Below, piece by piece: positions 8,839-17,489 of a DNA stretch of 52,919 nt. This DNA is from Emticicia agri (lineage in GTDB: Bacteria; Bacteroidota; Bacteroidia; Cytophagales; Spirosomataceae), in contig NZ_SEWF01000040.1 of the NCBI RefSeq assembly GCF_004168285.1, forward strand, positions 1 through 52,919, in the 5' to 3' direction. Both the position numbers and the translations under genes were made by a program. The number at the start of each line of letters is the position of its first letter. Position 1 is the first letter of the stretch. The notes under the pieces were generated by a model. The model worked only from the letters and a program-made list of their open reading frames with translations, did not search any database and was not told the origin of the DNA.

Positions 8839-9915
8839 ATGAAAAAACTATGTTTAATCGCCGTGTCCTCATTAGTGTTATCGGGGCAGGCAATCGGACA
8901 AGCAAGTCAACCAAAAAATTCAAATTCCATGAGTACAGCTCCTTCAACCGAATATTATACATTCAATTTAAGCGATAAGGTTATTAGACAACACGTAACC
9001 TACAAAAACAGATTCGGCATTCCTGTTTCCGGCGATTTATACTTGCCAAAAAATATTGACCCATCTAAAAAGCATCCGGCGGTTATCATAGGCACACCCT
9101 ATGGCGGCGTAAAAGAACAGGGTGCAGGAGTTTATGCACAAAATATGGCTGAACGTGGTTTTGTAGCCGTAGCTTTTGATGAATCTTTTAATGGCACAAG
9201 TGGAGGCGATGCCAGACGGGTTTCTTCGCCTGATATTTTTGTGGAAGACTTTAGTGCGGGCGTTGATTTTTTAGGAACTCATCCATTGGTTGACAGAGCC
9301 AAAATCGGAGCCATTGGTATATGTGGTAGTGGTGGTTTTGCCCTGACCGCAGCGCAGGTTGACCACAGAATAAAAGCAGTAGTTACTACCAGCATGTACG
9401 ACATGAGCCGTGTAAAACGCAATGGCTGGAAAGACAGCATGACAGAAGCGCAACGAAACAAATCGCTTGACCAGATAGCTGAACAACGCTGGAAAGATGT
9501 TGACAAAGGTTCGCAACAATTAACGAATCCTTTCCCCTCGGCACCAGTAGAAAAAGTGCCAGAGGGTTTAGACCCGATTTCAAGTGAGTTTTTTGAATAT
9601 TATGCCATGAAACGTGGTTTTCATCCCAACTCGATTGGTGCATTTACAGTTACAAGCGATATGTCTTTTTACAACTTTCCGTTGCTGAATTATATCCAGA
9701 CCATTTCACCACGTCCGGTGCTTTTCATTATAGGCGAAAATGCCCACTCACGTTATTTCAGCGAAGATGCCTATAAACTAGCGGCTGAACCTAAAGAATT
9801 GCACATCGTTCCGAAAGCAAGACATATTGATTTATACGACCGTGTAGAGTTAATTCCCTTTGATAAAATGGCTTTATTTTTCAACGAATATCTGAAATCA
9901 AATCAGGTTAATTAA
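8839..9915 (+). CDS. Secreted alpha/beta hydrolase (dienelactone-hydrolase/DUF1100-like)
   Basis: 358 residues from ATG 8839, chosen because it opens a clean signal peptide (MKKLCLIAVSSLVLSGQAIGQ); an ATG 21 codons upstream would bury it. The alpha/beta fold shows strand YLPKNIDP, oxyanion segment GTPYGGV, nucleophile elbow GICGSGG and a C-terminal ARHIDLYD carrying a plausible catalytic His. This resembles bacterial hydrolases often found beside AraC regulators, cupins and cyclophilin-like proteins. The promoter carries AraC operator copy 1, and a strong terminator follows. Substrate unknown. Confidence 0.8.
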   Translation: MKKLCLIAVSSLVLSGQAIGQASQPKNSNSMSTAPSTEYYTFNLSDKVIRQHVTYKNRFGIPVSGDLYLPKNIDPSKKHPAVIIGTPYGGVKEQGAGVYAQNMAERGFVAVAFDESFNGTSGGDARRVSSPDIFVEDFSAGVDFLGTHPLVDRAKIGAIGICGSGGFALTAAQVDHRIKAVVTTSMYDMSRVKRNGWKDSMTEAQRNKSLDQIAEQRWKDVDKGSQQLTNPFPSAPVEKVPEGLDPISSEFFEYYAMKRGFHPNSIGAFTVTSDMSFYNFPLLNYIQTISPRPVLFIIGENAHSRYFSEDAYKLAAEPKELHIVPKARHIDLYDRVELIPFDKMALFFNEYLKSNQVN

Positions 9916-9943
9916 AGCTGATTAATCCTTTCCCTAAACTACA

Positions 9944-9970
9944 AAAAAGTCCCTCACAAAGGGACTTTTT
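9944..9970 (+). terminator. Intrinsic terminator after the alpha/beta hydrolase
   Basis: AAAAAGTCCCT pairs perfectly with AGGGACTTTTT across a 5-nt loop, ending in a T tract. It is placed 28 bases after the hydrolase stop and, being symmetric, may also serve the convergent AraC gene. Confidence 0.8.
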
Positions 9971-10033
9971 GCTTTAACTACAATTTATTTTTTTAACTAA
10001 AGAACAAATTGCCATTCATCATAGGTTAACTGT

Positions 10034-10918
10034 TTAATTCATCCTGTACTCATGCGGAGTAACGCCTGTTTTCTGTTTGAAAAAACGGGTAAAATGCTGT
10101 GGATATTTAAAGCCCAGGTCGTAAGAGATTTCACTCAGTGATTTACTGGTATCAAATATTTTTTCTTTGGCTAAATCCAACAATTTCAGTTGCATATATT
10201 CCAGCGCCGTTTTGCCTGTTTCTTTTTTCACCAGGTCGCCGAAGTAATTGGCCGAAAGATGTAATTCGTCAGCAAAATACGCAACAGAGGGTATGCCTTT
10301 GATTTTCAGCTTGTCGCTCAATAAATATTCATTCAATAGCTGTTCAAACTGCTCAATAATGCCATGATTCACATGCTCTCTCGTAATAAACTGGCGGTCG
10401 TAGAATCGTGAGCAATATTTTAGCAATAACTCAATATTGGCTACAATCAGCATACGGCTGTGCTTGTCAATATTCTGCCTGATTTCTGCTTCGATATTTG
10501 CCAGACAGATATTTACCAATTCTCTTTCACGGTCAGAAACGTGCAGCGCTTCATGAGACTGATAACTGAAAAATGAGTATTCGTGAATATGCTTGCCCAG
10601 CGAAGTGCCTTTGATTATATCAGGATGGAAAATCAGTGCAATGCCATAAGGCTGATGTAATTCACCCTCAGGCTCGTTGGTAATTACCTGCCCGGGGCCA
10701 AAAAAGACGATGGTTCCTTTATCGTAATCATAGTACTGATTGCCATATCGCAAATCGCCACATTTACTGTCTTTAATAATAATGGCATAAAACCCAACCG
10801 TGAACTTACTTCTTGCAAAGGGTTTCGACCTACCTAAGTCAAGCACGCTGATAAGCGGATGCAGAGTCTGGTTGTTAAAGGTCTCATTGTATTTTTTAAT
10901 TGTATCCAATACCAGCAT
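10034..10918 (-). CDS. AraC-family transcriptional regulator, locus 1
   Basis: 294 residues from ATG 10918. A longer frame reaches 11104, but its first 62 residues have low-complexity character and cover the divergent promoter. The N-terminal half is an AraC-type sensor domain (YYDYDKGTIVFFGPGQV, a cupin-like signature). The C-terminal half has two helix-turn-helix units (FADELHLSANYFGDLVKKET and LSEISYDLGFKYPQHFTRFF). It is clearly paralogous to the regulator at 31775, sharing ICTRFY-like, QFITRE and LHLSANYFGDL segments. It is divergent from the 11085 operon and probably activates it and the hydrolase gene through the shared 37-bp motif. Confidence 0.88.
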   Translation of the reverse strand: MLVLDTIKKYNETFNNQTLHPLISVLDLGRSKPFARSKFTVGFYAIIIKDSKCGDLRYGNQYYDYDKGTIVFFGPGQVITNEPEGELHQPYGIALIFHPDIIKGTSLGKHIHEYSFFSYQSHEALHVSDRERELVNICLANIEAEIRQNIDKHSRMLIVANIELLLKYCSRFYDRQFITREHVNHGIIEQFEQLLNEYLLSDKLKIKGIPSVAYFADELHLSANYFGDLVKKETGKTALEYMQLKLLDLAKEKIFDTSKSLSEISYDLGFKYPQHFTRFFKQKTGVTPHEYRMN

Positions 10919-10983
10919 TTTCTTCCTTTTCAATGATTTACTATTCAAAAATAAATGGATTATTCTGAATCTGAATCCCGGCA

Positions 10984-11048
10984 GGTGAAATTGGTAAGTA
11001 ATTCTGTAAAATGTATAAGAAGTCATTGATTGAGTTGCAATAATTTTG
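10984..11048 (+). promoter_or_regulatory. AraC-type operator and -7 element, copy 2
   Basis: The 37-bp motif at 10984-11020 differs from copy 1 at three positions and is followed after exactly 20 bp by TAATTTTG (11041-11048), a full match to TAnnTTTG. It drives the operon beginning at 11085. It lies in the divergent region with the AraC gene, so autoregulation is possible. Confidence 0.75.
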
Positions 11049-11084
11049 CAAGTAGAACTAACTATATTATTTAAATTACAGAAA

Positions 11085-11855
11085 ATGAAGTTTTTCAAAA
11101 TCATTACTACCCTACTGTTTTTTATTTTTTCTACTCAAAACGGTCATTCTCAGCAGGTTGATAGTACCAAAACAGTAGCAAATTTTTCAGGCACAATAGG
11201 GCTGACCAATAATGGATTCTCAATTATTCCTACGTTTTCGTTGAACAATCCTGCGGCTATTGTCCTTTTATCATGGCAAAAAAAAAGATGGAGTTTCGAC
11301 CCTGACATTCGTCTTGTACCTGATGCCAGCAAAGGTAGTATGTTGTTCTGGTTACGGTATCGCATCATTGAGCAACAGAAATTCAGTTTAAGAGTAGGTG
11401 TTCATCCCGCTTTTAATTTTGTAAGAAGAAAGGTAGCTGATAATGGAAAAACTGTTGAGATTACCGAACTTCTGAGATTTGTGGCCGGAGAAGTAGCACC
11501 AAACTACCAGATTTCGCCTAACTGGAGTGTAGGAGCCGTTTATTTTTACGGAAAAGCCCTGCAAAAACATGGCCCTCAGCGCACGCACGTTTTGTTTCTT
11601 AATACTTCTGTATCAAATATAAAAATAAGCAACCATTTCAGATTTCAACTCGTACCAATGGTTTATTTCCTGTATCCCGATTCTTTTAAAGGCACTTATT
11701 TGTCTGTTACAGGAATATTATCCAGAAAAAACTTTCCATTTACCTTACAATCAACTATCAATCAGACTTTCAATTCAGACATACCTGATAACAAGCATTT
11801 TATGTGGAATGTGATGGTAGCATACAATTTCAGTAAGAATTATAAACGTATTTAA
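11085..11855 (+). CDS. Predicted outer-membrane beta-barrel protein, unknown function
   Basis: 256 residues from ATG 11085, which opens the signal peptide MKFFKIITTLLFFIFSTQNGHSQ. The body alternates aromatic and polar residues in amphipathic strands (FSLRVGVHPAFNF, WSVGAVYFYGKAL, FRFQLVPMVYFLY) and ends with an aromatic strand (WNVMVAYNFSKNYKRI), as expected of a small barrel. I do not recognise the family. First gene of a co-oriented run of four (11085-13458) with gaps of 11, 4 and 43 bases, so probably one operon under AraC operator copy 2. Confidence 0.65.
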   Translation: MKFFKIITTLLFFIFSTQNGHSQQVDSTKTVANFSGTIGLTNNGFSIIPTFSLNNPAAIVLLSWQKKRWSFDPDIRLVPDASKGSMLFWLRYRIIEQQKFSLRVGVHPAFNFVRRKVADNGKTVEITELLRFVAGEVAPNYQISPNWSVGAVYFYGKALQKHGPQRTHVLFLNTSVSNIKISNHFRFQLVPMVYFLYPDSFKGTYLSVTGILSRKNFPFTLQSTINQTFNSDIPDNKHFMWNVMVAYNFSKNYKRI

Positions 11856-11866
11856 CCTGTAAAAAA

Positions 11867-12352
11867 ATGAACCGTTCTTTACCATTAGCTATATTACTTG
11901 CTTTTTTCATTGGAATGATTGCCTGTAAACCCGATAACAGCTTAACACCTGAAAACACGCATAGCGAAAAACTCCTAAATATGGATTCAACAGCTATTAA
12001 CAAAAATCGGTTAAAGATTAAAATAGGGTCAAGCACCTTCACGGCAACACTGCTCGATAACCCAACGGTAACTACATTTAAAGCCAAATTACCTCTGACT
12101 ATCGAAATGAGCGATTTCAACGATAACGAAAAACTCTATCGTTTTTCAGGCAACCTGCCTACCAATAATATAAACCCTGAAAAGATTAATACAGGTGATT
12201 TAATGCTTTATAGCGGGAATACGCTCGTACTTTTCTATAAATCGTTCCCGACCATTTATAGCTATACCCGACTGGGAAAAATTGACGATACCAACGGATT
12301 AGCGACAGCATTGGGCTCGGGCAATATAAAGGTTACCTTTACATTAGAATAA
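11867..12352 (+). CDS. Cyclophilin-like fold lipoprotein
   Basis: 161 residues. Lipoprotein signal with Cys20 (IGMIACKPD). The mature part matches the cyclophilin-like domain family (TM1367 fold): [34 protein letters not shown], a [19 protein letters not shown] core and YTRLGKID near the end. Members have a cyclophilin-type barrel but no demonstrated prolyl-isomerase activity. They often neighbour cupins, hydrolases and AraC regulators, as here. A second member lacking a signal peptide is at 31019-31384 in the other AraC locus. Function unknown. Confidence 0.8.
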   Translation: MNRSLPLAILLAFFIGMIACKPDNSLTPENTHSEKLLNMDSTAINKNRLKIKIGSSTFTATLLDNPTVTTFKAKLPLTIEMSDFNDNEKLYRFSGNLPTNNINPEKINTGDLMLYSGNTLVLFYKSFPTIYSYTRLGKIDDTNGLATALGSGNIKVTFTLE

Positions 12353-12356
12353 ACAA

Positions 12357-12932
12357 ATGGAAGAAGAACGAATAAGAACCGATATTTTTGAGCGTATGAA
12401 AGCAGGTGAGCCTATCTGTAAAGACGACCCCGGCTACCATGCCTTTATGGAAGTAGTGGATAAAACCATTCAGCAATGCGTGGAGATGAATACAACCGCT
12501 ACAACAGTAGAACAGGTACGTGAACAACTGGGCAAGATTACAGGCAAGACAATTGATGAATCAACAGCCATTTTCCCACCGTTCTACACCAATTTTGGTC
12601 GTAATATCAGCCTGGGCAAAAATGTATTCATTAACCACGCCTGTTCGTTTCTGGATATGGGCGGTATTACCATTGAAGACGATGTAATGCTTGGCCCGAG
12701 AGTTAATCTTACTTCTGAAAATCACCCCCTGAACCCTGCTGATAGAACTACCGTGCTTCCGGCACCGATTCATATCAAACAAAATGCCTGGATTGGCGCA
12801 GGTGCGACCATTCTGCCCGGTGTAACAGTCGGAGAAAATGCGGTTGTAGCTGCTGGAGCCTTAGTCAATCGCAATGTACCTGCTAATACAGTTGTAGCAG
12901 GCGTTCCGGCAAAGGTGATTAAGCAGCTTTAA
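12357..12932 (+). CDS. Hexapeptide-repeat O-acetyltransferase (LacA/Maa/NodL type)
   Basis: 191 residues, the usual length for the family. The N-terminal helical Maa-type segment ([16 protein letters not shown]) precedes a left-handed beta-helix of hexapeptide repeats ([20 protein letters not shown] and neighbours). NHACSF and [10 protein letters not shown] carry the family's conserved His and loop residues. It should transfer acetyl from acetyl-CoA to a sugar or similar hydroxyl group in the cytoplasm. It starts 4 bases after the preceding stop, so translational coupling is likely. The acceptor is unknown. Confidence 0.85.
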   Translation: MEEERIRTDIFERMKAGEPICKDDPGYHAFMEVVDKTIQQCVEMNTTATTVEQVREQLGKITGKTIDESTAIFPPFYTNFGRNISLGKNVFINHACSFLDMGGITIEDDVMLGPRVNLTSENHPLNPADRTTVLPAPIHIKQNAWIGAGATILPGVTVGENAVVAAGALVNRNVPANTVVAGVPAKVIKQL

Positions 12933-12975
12933 GTTACCCTAATATTCACTCATGATTCTGAAATTAAATGCACTT

Positions 12976-13458
12976 ATGAAAACTAAATTTTTCTCATTAC
13001 TCGCATTAGCTTCTTTGCCTTGCTTGCTTATGAATTGCCAGCAGGCAACACAAACCGCCGATATAAGTCAGGGTATTTTTCCACAGGGAACATTAGGGCC
13101 GAGCGAAAATTTCACCGGAAAGGCCTGGAATCTGGGGTTGGTTGCCAATGATACAACCTATCAGACTTTAGTTGGAAATGTCTATTTTGAGCCGGGTGCC
13201 AGAAGCAACTGGCATACCCATCCATCGGGTCAGATTCTGATAATTACCGATGGTGTAGGGTATCATCAGCTAAAAGGACAAGCCCGTCAAACCATCAGAA
13301 AAGGCGATGTAGTTAAATGTCCGCCCAATACATTACATTGGCATGGAGCAAGTCAGGACAGTGGCATGCAGCAAATGTACATCATTCCTAAAACAGAAAA
13401 AGGCATTGTACAATGGTTACAACCTGTTACTGATAAAGAATACAATGGAGGTAAATAA
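12976..13458 (+). CDS. Cupin-domain lipoprotein
   Basis: 160 residues from ATG 12976 (an upstream ATG at 12952 is eight codons earlier). Lipoprotein signal ending in NCQQ. A single cupin shows both motifs: GARSNWHTHPSGQILIITDG (two His and downstream residues of motif 1) and PPNTLHWHGA (motif 2), giving the usual His-type metal site. The C-terminal phrase WLQPVTDKEY recurs as WLQPVSAEEY in the cupin at 30503-30997, so the two are paralogues. Probably a periplasmic metal-dependent enzyme or binding protein of the small cupin type. Last gene of the AraC locus 1 operon. Confidence 0.82.
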   Translation: MKTKFFSLLALASLPCLLMNCQQATQTADISQGIFPQGTLGPSENFTGKAWNLGLVANDTTYQTLVGNVYFEPGARSNWHTHPSGQILIITDGVGYHQLKGQARQTIRKGDVVKCPPNTLHWHGASQDSGMQQMYIIPKTEKGIVQWLQPVTDKEYNGGK

Positions 13459-13557
13459 TAAAATCCGGGTTGAAATAATTCCTGAAAATCTGTTTGAAGA
13501 AACTGATTACGCCCCATTATGCCAACTTAAGGATATAGCATTCATGTAAATACTGTA

Positions 13558-14751
13558 TCACCCATAATCAGGAATCTCAATATCCTCCTCTTTATTTTTG
13601 CCTTTAGATGAAAACAGCCCGGCTAATTTCTGAACTGGTTTGCTGGCAACAATACCGGCAAAGGTATTGAGTACCGCCACACCAAATCGTGTCTTTGGAT
13701 ACACCATCCAGGGTACACCCGGCGGTAGGTTCTGCACTTTTTCTACATACGGGCGCATACGCTCCTCGTAAGCCTTGAAAGCATCCTGATGGTTTTCATG
13801 TTTTGCCAATTCGCCTGCTAACAGATAAGCCCCTACTATGGCAAGGGTAGTTCCTTTACCGGATAGAGGTGTGGGACAGTAAGCAGCATCGCCAATCATC
13901 GCCAACCTGCCAACCGACCATCGGGGGGCTTTTATCTGGCCAATTCTGTCTAAATACACATCATCTGCCTCATCAAGCGCCTTGCTTATGCGTTCGGCTT
14001 CCCACCCTGCTCCTTTTAGTCTGGTTTTCAGAAGTTTTTTCTGCTCATCGGCCGACAGCTTTTCATAGCCTTTATCATCTTCCAAAAAGGCAACCGAAGC
14101 CCGCATGGTTCCATGATTGTCAGGCCGCAGCATTAACACCCGGCTGTCAACGGCGGTGTACCACCGCCACCAGTTAGTGTCCGTTTTCTCCCGGGGAATA
14201 GTCATGTAGGAGATATATAACCCTAAAAACTTAAACTCAGGCTCGTCGCCAAATATCAGTTGACGAGTGGTTGAATAGACCCCATCAGCCGCAATAACAT
14301 ACTCAAAAGTGTCTTTTTTGCCACTCGCAAAGGTTACATTCACCTGATTTTCATCTTGCGTCAGGGTTTTAATCGAATCATCGAACTGATAGGTTACGTC
14401 CTTCTTTGTGCTTTCATAAAGAATCGTAACCAGGTCTCCCCTGATGATCTCTAATTCCCTCGTTCCGGTGAGAGCAGCTTTTTTAGGAAAAGAGGCAGCG
14501 GCTTCGCCATTCTGCCCAATCAGTTGCAAACCTATCTCACCCGTATTCCCGTCGAGTATAGCGGTTTTTATACCCATTTTTTTAACTACTTTTTCTGCAG
14601 GGCCACTAATATCAATATTTTGCCCACCCAGACGCAGCGCAGGCGCACGTTCAACAACAGTAACTTTAAAACCATATTTAGCCAACCAGAAAGCTAAAGT
14701 AGGGCCGGCAATACTGGCACCGGAGATAAGCACTTTTTTTGATTTTGACAT
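13558..14751 (-). CDS. FAD-dependent monooxygenase (TetX/PHBH-like)
   Basis: 397 residues from Met 14751. The N-terminal dinucleotide-binding motif GASIAG at 11-16 is preceded by a beta strand and followed by Glu in VVERAP, which binds the ribose. The C-terminal GDAAYCPTPLSGKGT matches the second FAD motif of group A flavoprotein monooxygenases. TetX-like enzymes have the same order of elements. No hydrophobic signal, so cytosolic. It could hydroxylate an aromatic or polyketide substrate. Antibiotic inactivation cannot be claimed. Its promoter lies beyond the terminator at 14848-14878. Confidence 0.85.
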   Translation of the reverse strand: MSKSKKVLISGASIAGPTLAFWLAKYGFKVTVVERAPALRLGGQNIDISGPAEKVVKKMGIKTAILDGNTGEIGLQLIGQNGEAAASFPKKAALTGTRELEIIRGDLVTILYESTKKDVTYQFDDSIKTLTQDENQVNVTFASGKKDTFEYVIAADGVYSTTRQLIFGDEPEFKFLGLYISYMTIPREKTDTNWWRWYTAVDSRVLMLRPDNHGTMRASVAFLEDDKGYEKLSADEQKKLLKTRLKGAGWEAERISKALDEADDVYLDRIGQIKAPRWSVGRLAMIGDAAYCPTPLSGKGTTLAIVGAYLLAGELAKHENHQDAFKAYEERMRPYVEKVQNLPPGVPWMVYPKTRFGVAVLNTFAGIVASKPVQKLAGLFSSKGKNKEEDIEIPDYG

Positions 14752-14847
14752 TTCTTGATAAGAAAATAATAAACTTGAACAGGGTAAATAATCAGACAAT
14801 TAACAGGCACAAATACCTGAGGCAAGCGTTTGAGTCAGGTTTATAAA

Positions 14848-14878
14848 AAAACCATAACCTATACAAGATTATGGTTTT
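14848..14878 (-). terminator. Intrinsic terminator for the glycine-zipper gene
   Basis: AAAACCATAA (14848-14857) pairs with TTATGGTTTT (14869-14878) with an 11-nt loop. Read on the minus strand it ends in a run of T. It lies 26 bases past the stop of 14904-15200 and separates it from the monooxygenase gene. Confidence 0.7.
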
Positions 14879-14903
14879 ACCCTGAACACTCTTATACAAT
14901 AAA

Positions 14904-15200
14904 CTATTTTTCTGTTTTTTTCAAGGCGTCTTTGGTGTCTTTATACACTTCATCGTATTCTTTCCTATCGTCGCCTTCCATCGTAGAGCCTATCGCTCCG
15001 CCTATCAATAGTCCAAGCGGCCCTGCTACAATGGTACCCACTACCGCCCCTATCACGGCATTCTCGGTATTATTCGCCTCTGGTGGATTGGGGGTATCAT
15101 TAATGGCGTCTTGCACTGCCTTTTTGGTATTGGCATTTACCTCTTCATTGTGTTTCTCTACCTGTTCTTTAATAAACTTCTCTTTCGTTGTCTTATTCAT
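14904..15200 (-). CDS. Small glycine-zipper protein
   Basis: 98 residues from ATG 15200; a longer frame would run into repeat DNA. The N-terminal half is a charged helix (TTKEKFIKEQVEKHNEEVN). The centre is a glycine-zipper membrane segment (GAVVGTIVAGPLGLLIGGAI) and the tail is acidic and Lys-rich (DDRKEYDEVYKDTKDALKK). Such segments insert in membranes or oligomerise. No function is known to me. It has its own terminator and probably forms a single-gene unit. Confidence 0.6.
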   Translation of the reverse strand: MNKTTKEKFIKEQVEKHNEEVNANTKKAVQDAINDTPNPPEANNTENAVIGAVVGTIVAGPLGLLIGGAIGSTMEGDDRKEYDEVYKDTKDALKKTEK

Positions 15201-15566
15201 AGTCTTAAAATTTTGTGTGGTATATTGTTTATATATAACCCATAAGACCAATAATTTGTTTTGAAAAGATAAACAAGCTCCACGAAACTCCGTGGCACGG
15301 CTATCCTCGTCCAAAAAAAGGCCGTGTCACGGGTACTTGAGGATTAAATGAAGGTTCGGCGACTCTCAAGGCTGAGGCCAGTTCAACCCGTGGCACGGCT
15401 ATCCTCGTCCGAGAATGGCCGCGGTCGTCGCATGATGTCACAGATAATATGGGGATTAAATTTATACCTTGGCACAATTACATACATCTGTAAAGGTCAT
15501 ATAACAGATATTCTGCAATTGCATATCCCATTTTCTCCCTATCTTGCAAACTTTTATCACTAACCT
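15201..15566. repeat. Intergenic region with a 22-bp GC-rich direct repeat
   Basis: A 22-bp word beginning CGTGGCACGGC and ending CCTCGTCC occurs at 15291-15312 and again at 15389-15410. The first copy also forms a hairpin with GCCGTGTCACG (15321-15331). The composition is much more GC-rich than its surroundings. It should also contain the promoter of the efflux gene at 15567. An apparent plus-strand frame through the repeat looks non-coding. Confidence 0.6.
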
Positions 15567-16757
15567 ATGGGCGGCAGGCGTTTTTATCTGATTATTATTC
15601 TGGGTTTATTATCGGCTATCGGGGCTTTTTCAATTGATACCTACATTTCAGGATTCCCCAGCATCGCTGCCGATTTTCATGTAAGCATTGATACGGTTTC
15701 TTATTCCATTTCCAGTTTTTTTCTCGGTATCTGTATCGGCCAGATGATTTGCGGCCCGCTTTTGGACCGTTTTGGTAGGCGTATCCCCCTGCTTATCGGC
15801 TTGTTTCTCTATACACTGGCATCCATAGGTTGTGCCTTATCTACCTCTATCGAAATGCTCATTGTGGTGCGTTTTTTCCAGGCTTTGGGCGGTTGTGTGG
15901 GCATTGTAGCACCCAGAGCCATCGTAAGAGACCTATTTCCGCTTCATGAAATTGCCAAAATCTTTTCCTTATTGGTACTCGTTTTAGGCGTTTCGCCCAT
16001 CATTGCCCCTACTATCGGCAGTTACCTCATTATTGGTTTCGGCTGGCAGTCGGTTTTCTGGTTACAGGTCATTATCGGTATTGCATTACTGCTGACCGTT
16101 TTCTTTTTCCTGCCAGAAAGTCGTCCGGGTGATGCTTCTATGTCATTACACCCCAAAGTAGTAAGTGCTAATTTTTTCAGGATTTTTACCAACGGGCAAT
16201 TCATTACTTACGCCCTGTGTGGGGCGGTGGTATCGTCGGGCATTTATGCCTATTTAGCAGGGTCGGCAGTGGTTTTTATGAAAATATATAGCGTGAATGA
16301 ACAAGAATACGGGTATATTTTTGGTCTGACTGCCGCCGCCTTGATTGGCAGTAGTCAGTTAAATACATTGGTTCTTCGGAAACAAAGCAGCATGACCATC
16401 ATAAGAGTAGTGCTGGTGATACAAACTGTTTTCGGGATTTTCTTATTTGGTTTGAGTGCTTTGGGCTGGCATACTTTATACAGCATGATAGGTTGTATTC
16501 TGCTATTTGTAGGCTGTCAGGGATTTGTTCACCCCAATACCTCTGCCCTGTCGCTGGCACCATTCAGCAAAGATGCCGGGAGTGCCTCGGCATTGATGGG
16601 CGCTATCCAGATGAGTTTCGGGGCTTTTGCTACGGCATTAATCGGCAGTCTGGGCAATGGTACCAGTATTCCGCTTACGGCCATTATGGCGTCTTGTCCG
16701 GTTATTGCCCTGTTGATTTTTGGTGTAAGGCGGCTAATCGTGAGGGGGAATGAGTAA
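15567..16757 (+). CDS. Bcr/CflA-family MFS drug-resistance transporter
   Basis: 396 residues with about twelve hydrophobic helices, the usual size for the DHA1 Bcr/CflA family. The loop between helices 2 and 3 carries the MFS signature (GPLLDRFGRRIPLLIGL). The motif-C-like LGVSPIIAPTIGSYLI in helix 5 marks antiporters. It should be a proton-driven exporter of small drugs in the inner membrane. Only 57 bases separate it from the response regulator at 16815, but that gene has its own promoter. Confidence 0.87.
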   Translation: MGGRRFYLIIILGLLSAIGAFSIDTYISGFPSIAADFHVSIDTVSYSISSFFLGICIGQMICGPLLDRFGRRIPLLIGLFLYTLASIGCALSTSIEMLIVVRFFQALGGCVGIVAPRAIVRDLFPLHEIAKIFSLLVLVLGVSPIIAPTIGSYLIIGFGWQSVFWLQVIIGIALLLTVFFFLPESRPGDASMSLHPKVVSANFFRIFTNGQFITYALCGAVVSSGIYAYLAGSAVVFMKIYSVNEQEYGYIFGLTAAALIGSSQLNTLVLRKQSSMTIIRVVLVIQTVFGIFLFGLSALGWHTLYSMIGCILLFVGCQGFVHPNTSALSLAPFSKDAGSASALMGAIQMSFGAFATALIGSLGNGTSIPLTAIMASCPVIALLIFGVRRLIVRGNE

Positions 16758-16774
16758 CTGATTAAGGCTGCATC

Positions 16775-16809
16775 TTCAGAATAAATTCAGAATTGTTCTG
16801 CTACATTTG
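16775..16809 (+). promoter_or_regulatory. Tandem TTCAGAAT operator and promoter of the response-regulator gene
   Basis: TTCAGAAT occurs at 16775-16782 and 16786-16793, an 11-bp period typical of OmpR/PhoB-type dimer sites. TACATTTG (16802-16809) is a perfect TAnnTTTG -7 element 8 bp downstream. The same arrangement precedes the receptor gene at 18928. It suggests autoregulation. Confidence 0.7.
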
Positions 16810-16814
16810 CCTAC

Positions 16815-17489
16815 ATGAAGATACTGATTATTGAAGACGAAAAAGAACTGGCACAAAATATGGCCGACTACCTGTCAGCCGAAAACTACCTTTGCGAATT
16901 TGCGGCTACTTATGCACAGGCCATCGAAAAAATCAATCTCTATCAATACGACTGCATTCTGCTCGATTTAATGTTGCCCGGTGGCAATGGCTTGCAGGTG
17001 TTGCAGCTACTTAAAGAAAAAAACAGGCAGGAGGGCGTAATTATTATTTCGGCAAAAAATGCCCTTGATGATAAAGTGAGTGGACTAAAATCAGGGGCAG
17101 ACGATTACCTTGCCAAGCCCTTTCACCTACCCGAGTTATCGGCCCGCATCTATTCCCTTATTCGCCGTAAACAGTTCAATAGTACCAATAGTATTGAGCA
17201 GAACGAATTGCAGATTGATATACTCGCCAAAACCGTGAAAGTAAAAGATGAGACAGTAAACCTTACCCGGAAAGAATTTGAGTTGTTATTGTTTTTTATA
17301 GGCAATAAAAACCGGGTAGTTTCTAAAAGTGCGCTGGCAGAATATCTTTCAGGCGATATTGCTGATATGCTCGACAACCATGATTTTATTTATGCGCATA
17401 TCAAAAACCTGAAAAAGAAACTGAGCGATGCCGGATGCGGCAACTATCTGAAAACCCTTTACGGCACCGGATACAAATGGGAAATATGA
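16815..17489 (+). CDS. OmpR/PhoB-family response regulator
   Basis: 224 residues. Receiver domain with acidic pocket EDE at 7-9, phospho-acceptor Asp51 (LLDLMLPG) and Lys101 (LAKPF). The C-terminal winged helix includes LTRKEFELLLFF and the final hairpin YGTGYKW. It overlaps the kinase gene by four bases (ATGA), so the pair is co-translated. The start codon lies only 5 bases past the -7 element, so the mRNA may be nearly leaderless. Predicted targets are its own gene and the receptor at 18928, both preceded by tandem TTCAGAAT. Confidence 0.92.
   Translation: MKILIIEDEKELAQNMADYLSAENYLCEFAATYAQAIEKINLYQYDCILLDLMLPGGNGLQVLQLLKEKNRQEGVIIISAKNALDDKVSGLKSGADDYLAKPFHLPELSARIYSLIRRKQFNSTNSIEQNELQIDILAKTVKVKDETVNLTRKEFELLLFFIGNKNRVVSKSALAEYLSGDIADMLDNHDFIYAHIKNLKKKLSDAGCGNYLKTLYGTGYKWEI

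Noticed and set aside
10919-11104. 62-residue N-terminal extension of the AraC regulator
   Set aside because: It covers the divergent promoter and operator, and the paralogue at 31775 has no such extension.
13445-13549. 34-codon frame overlapping the end of the cupin lipoprotein gene
   Set aside because: Reasonable composition (EVNNKIRVEIIPENLFEE) and possibly the relic of a lost gene, but too short to support.
15348-15563. 71-codon plus-strand frame before the efflux gene
   Set aside because: Begins in the GC-rich direct repeat and ends in promoter DNA.
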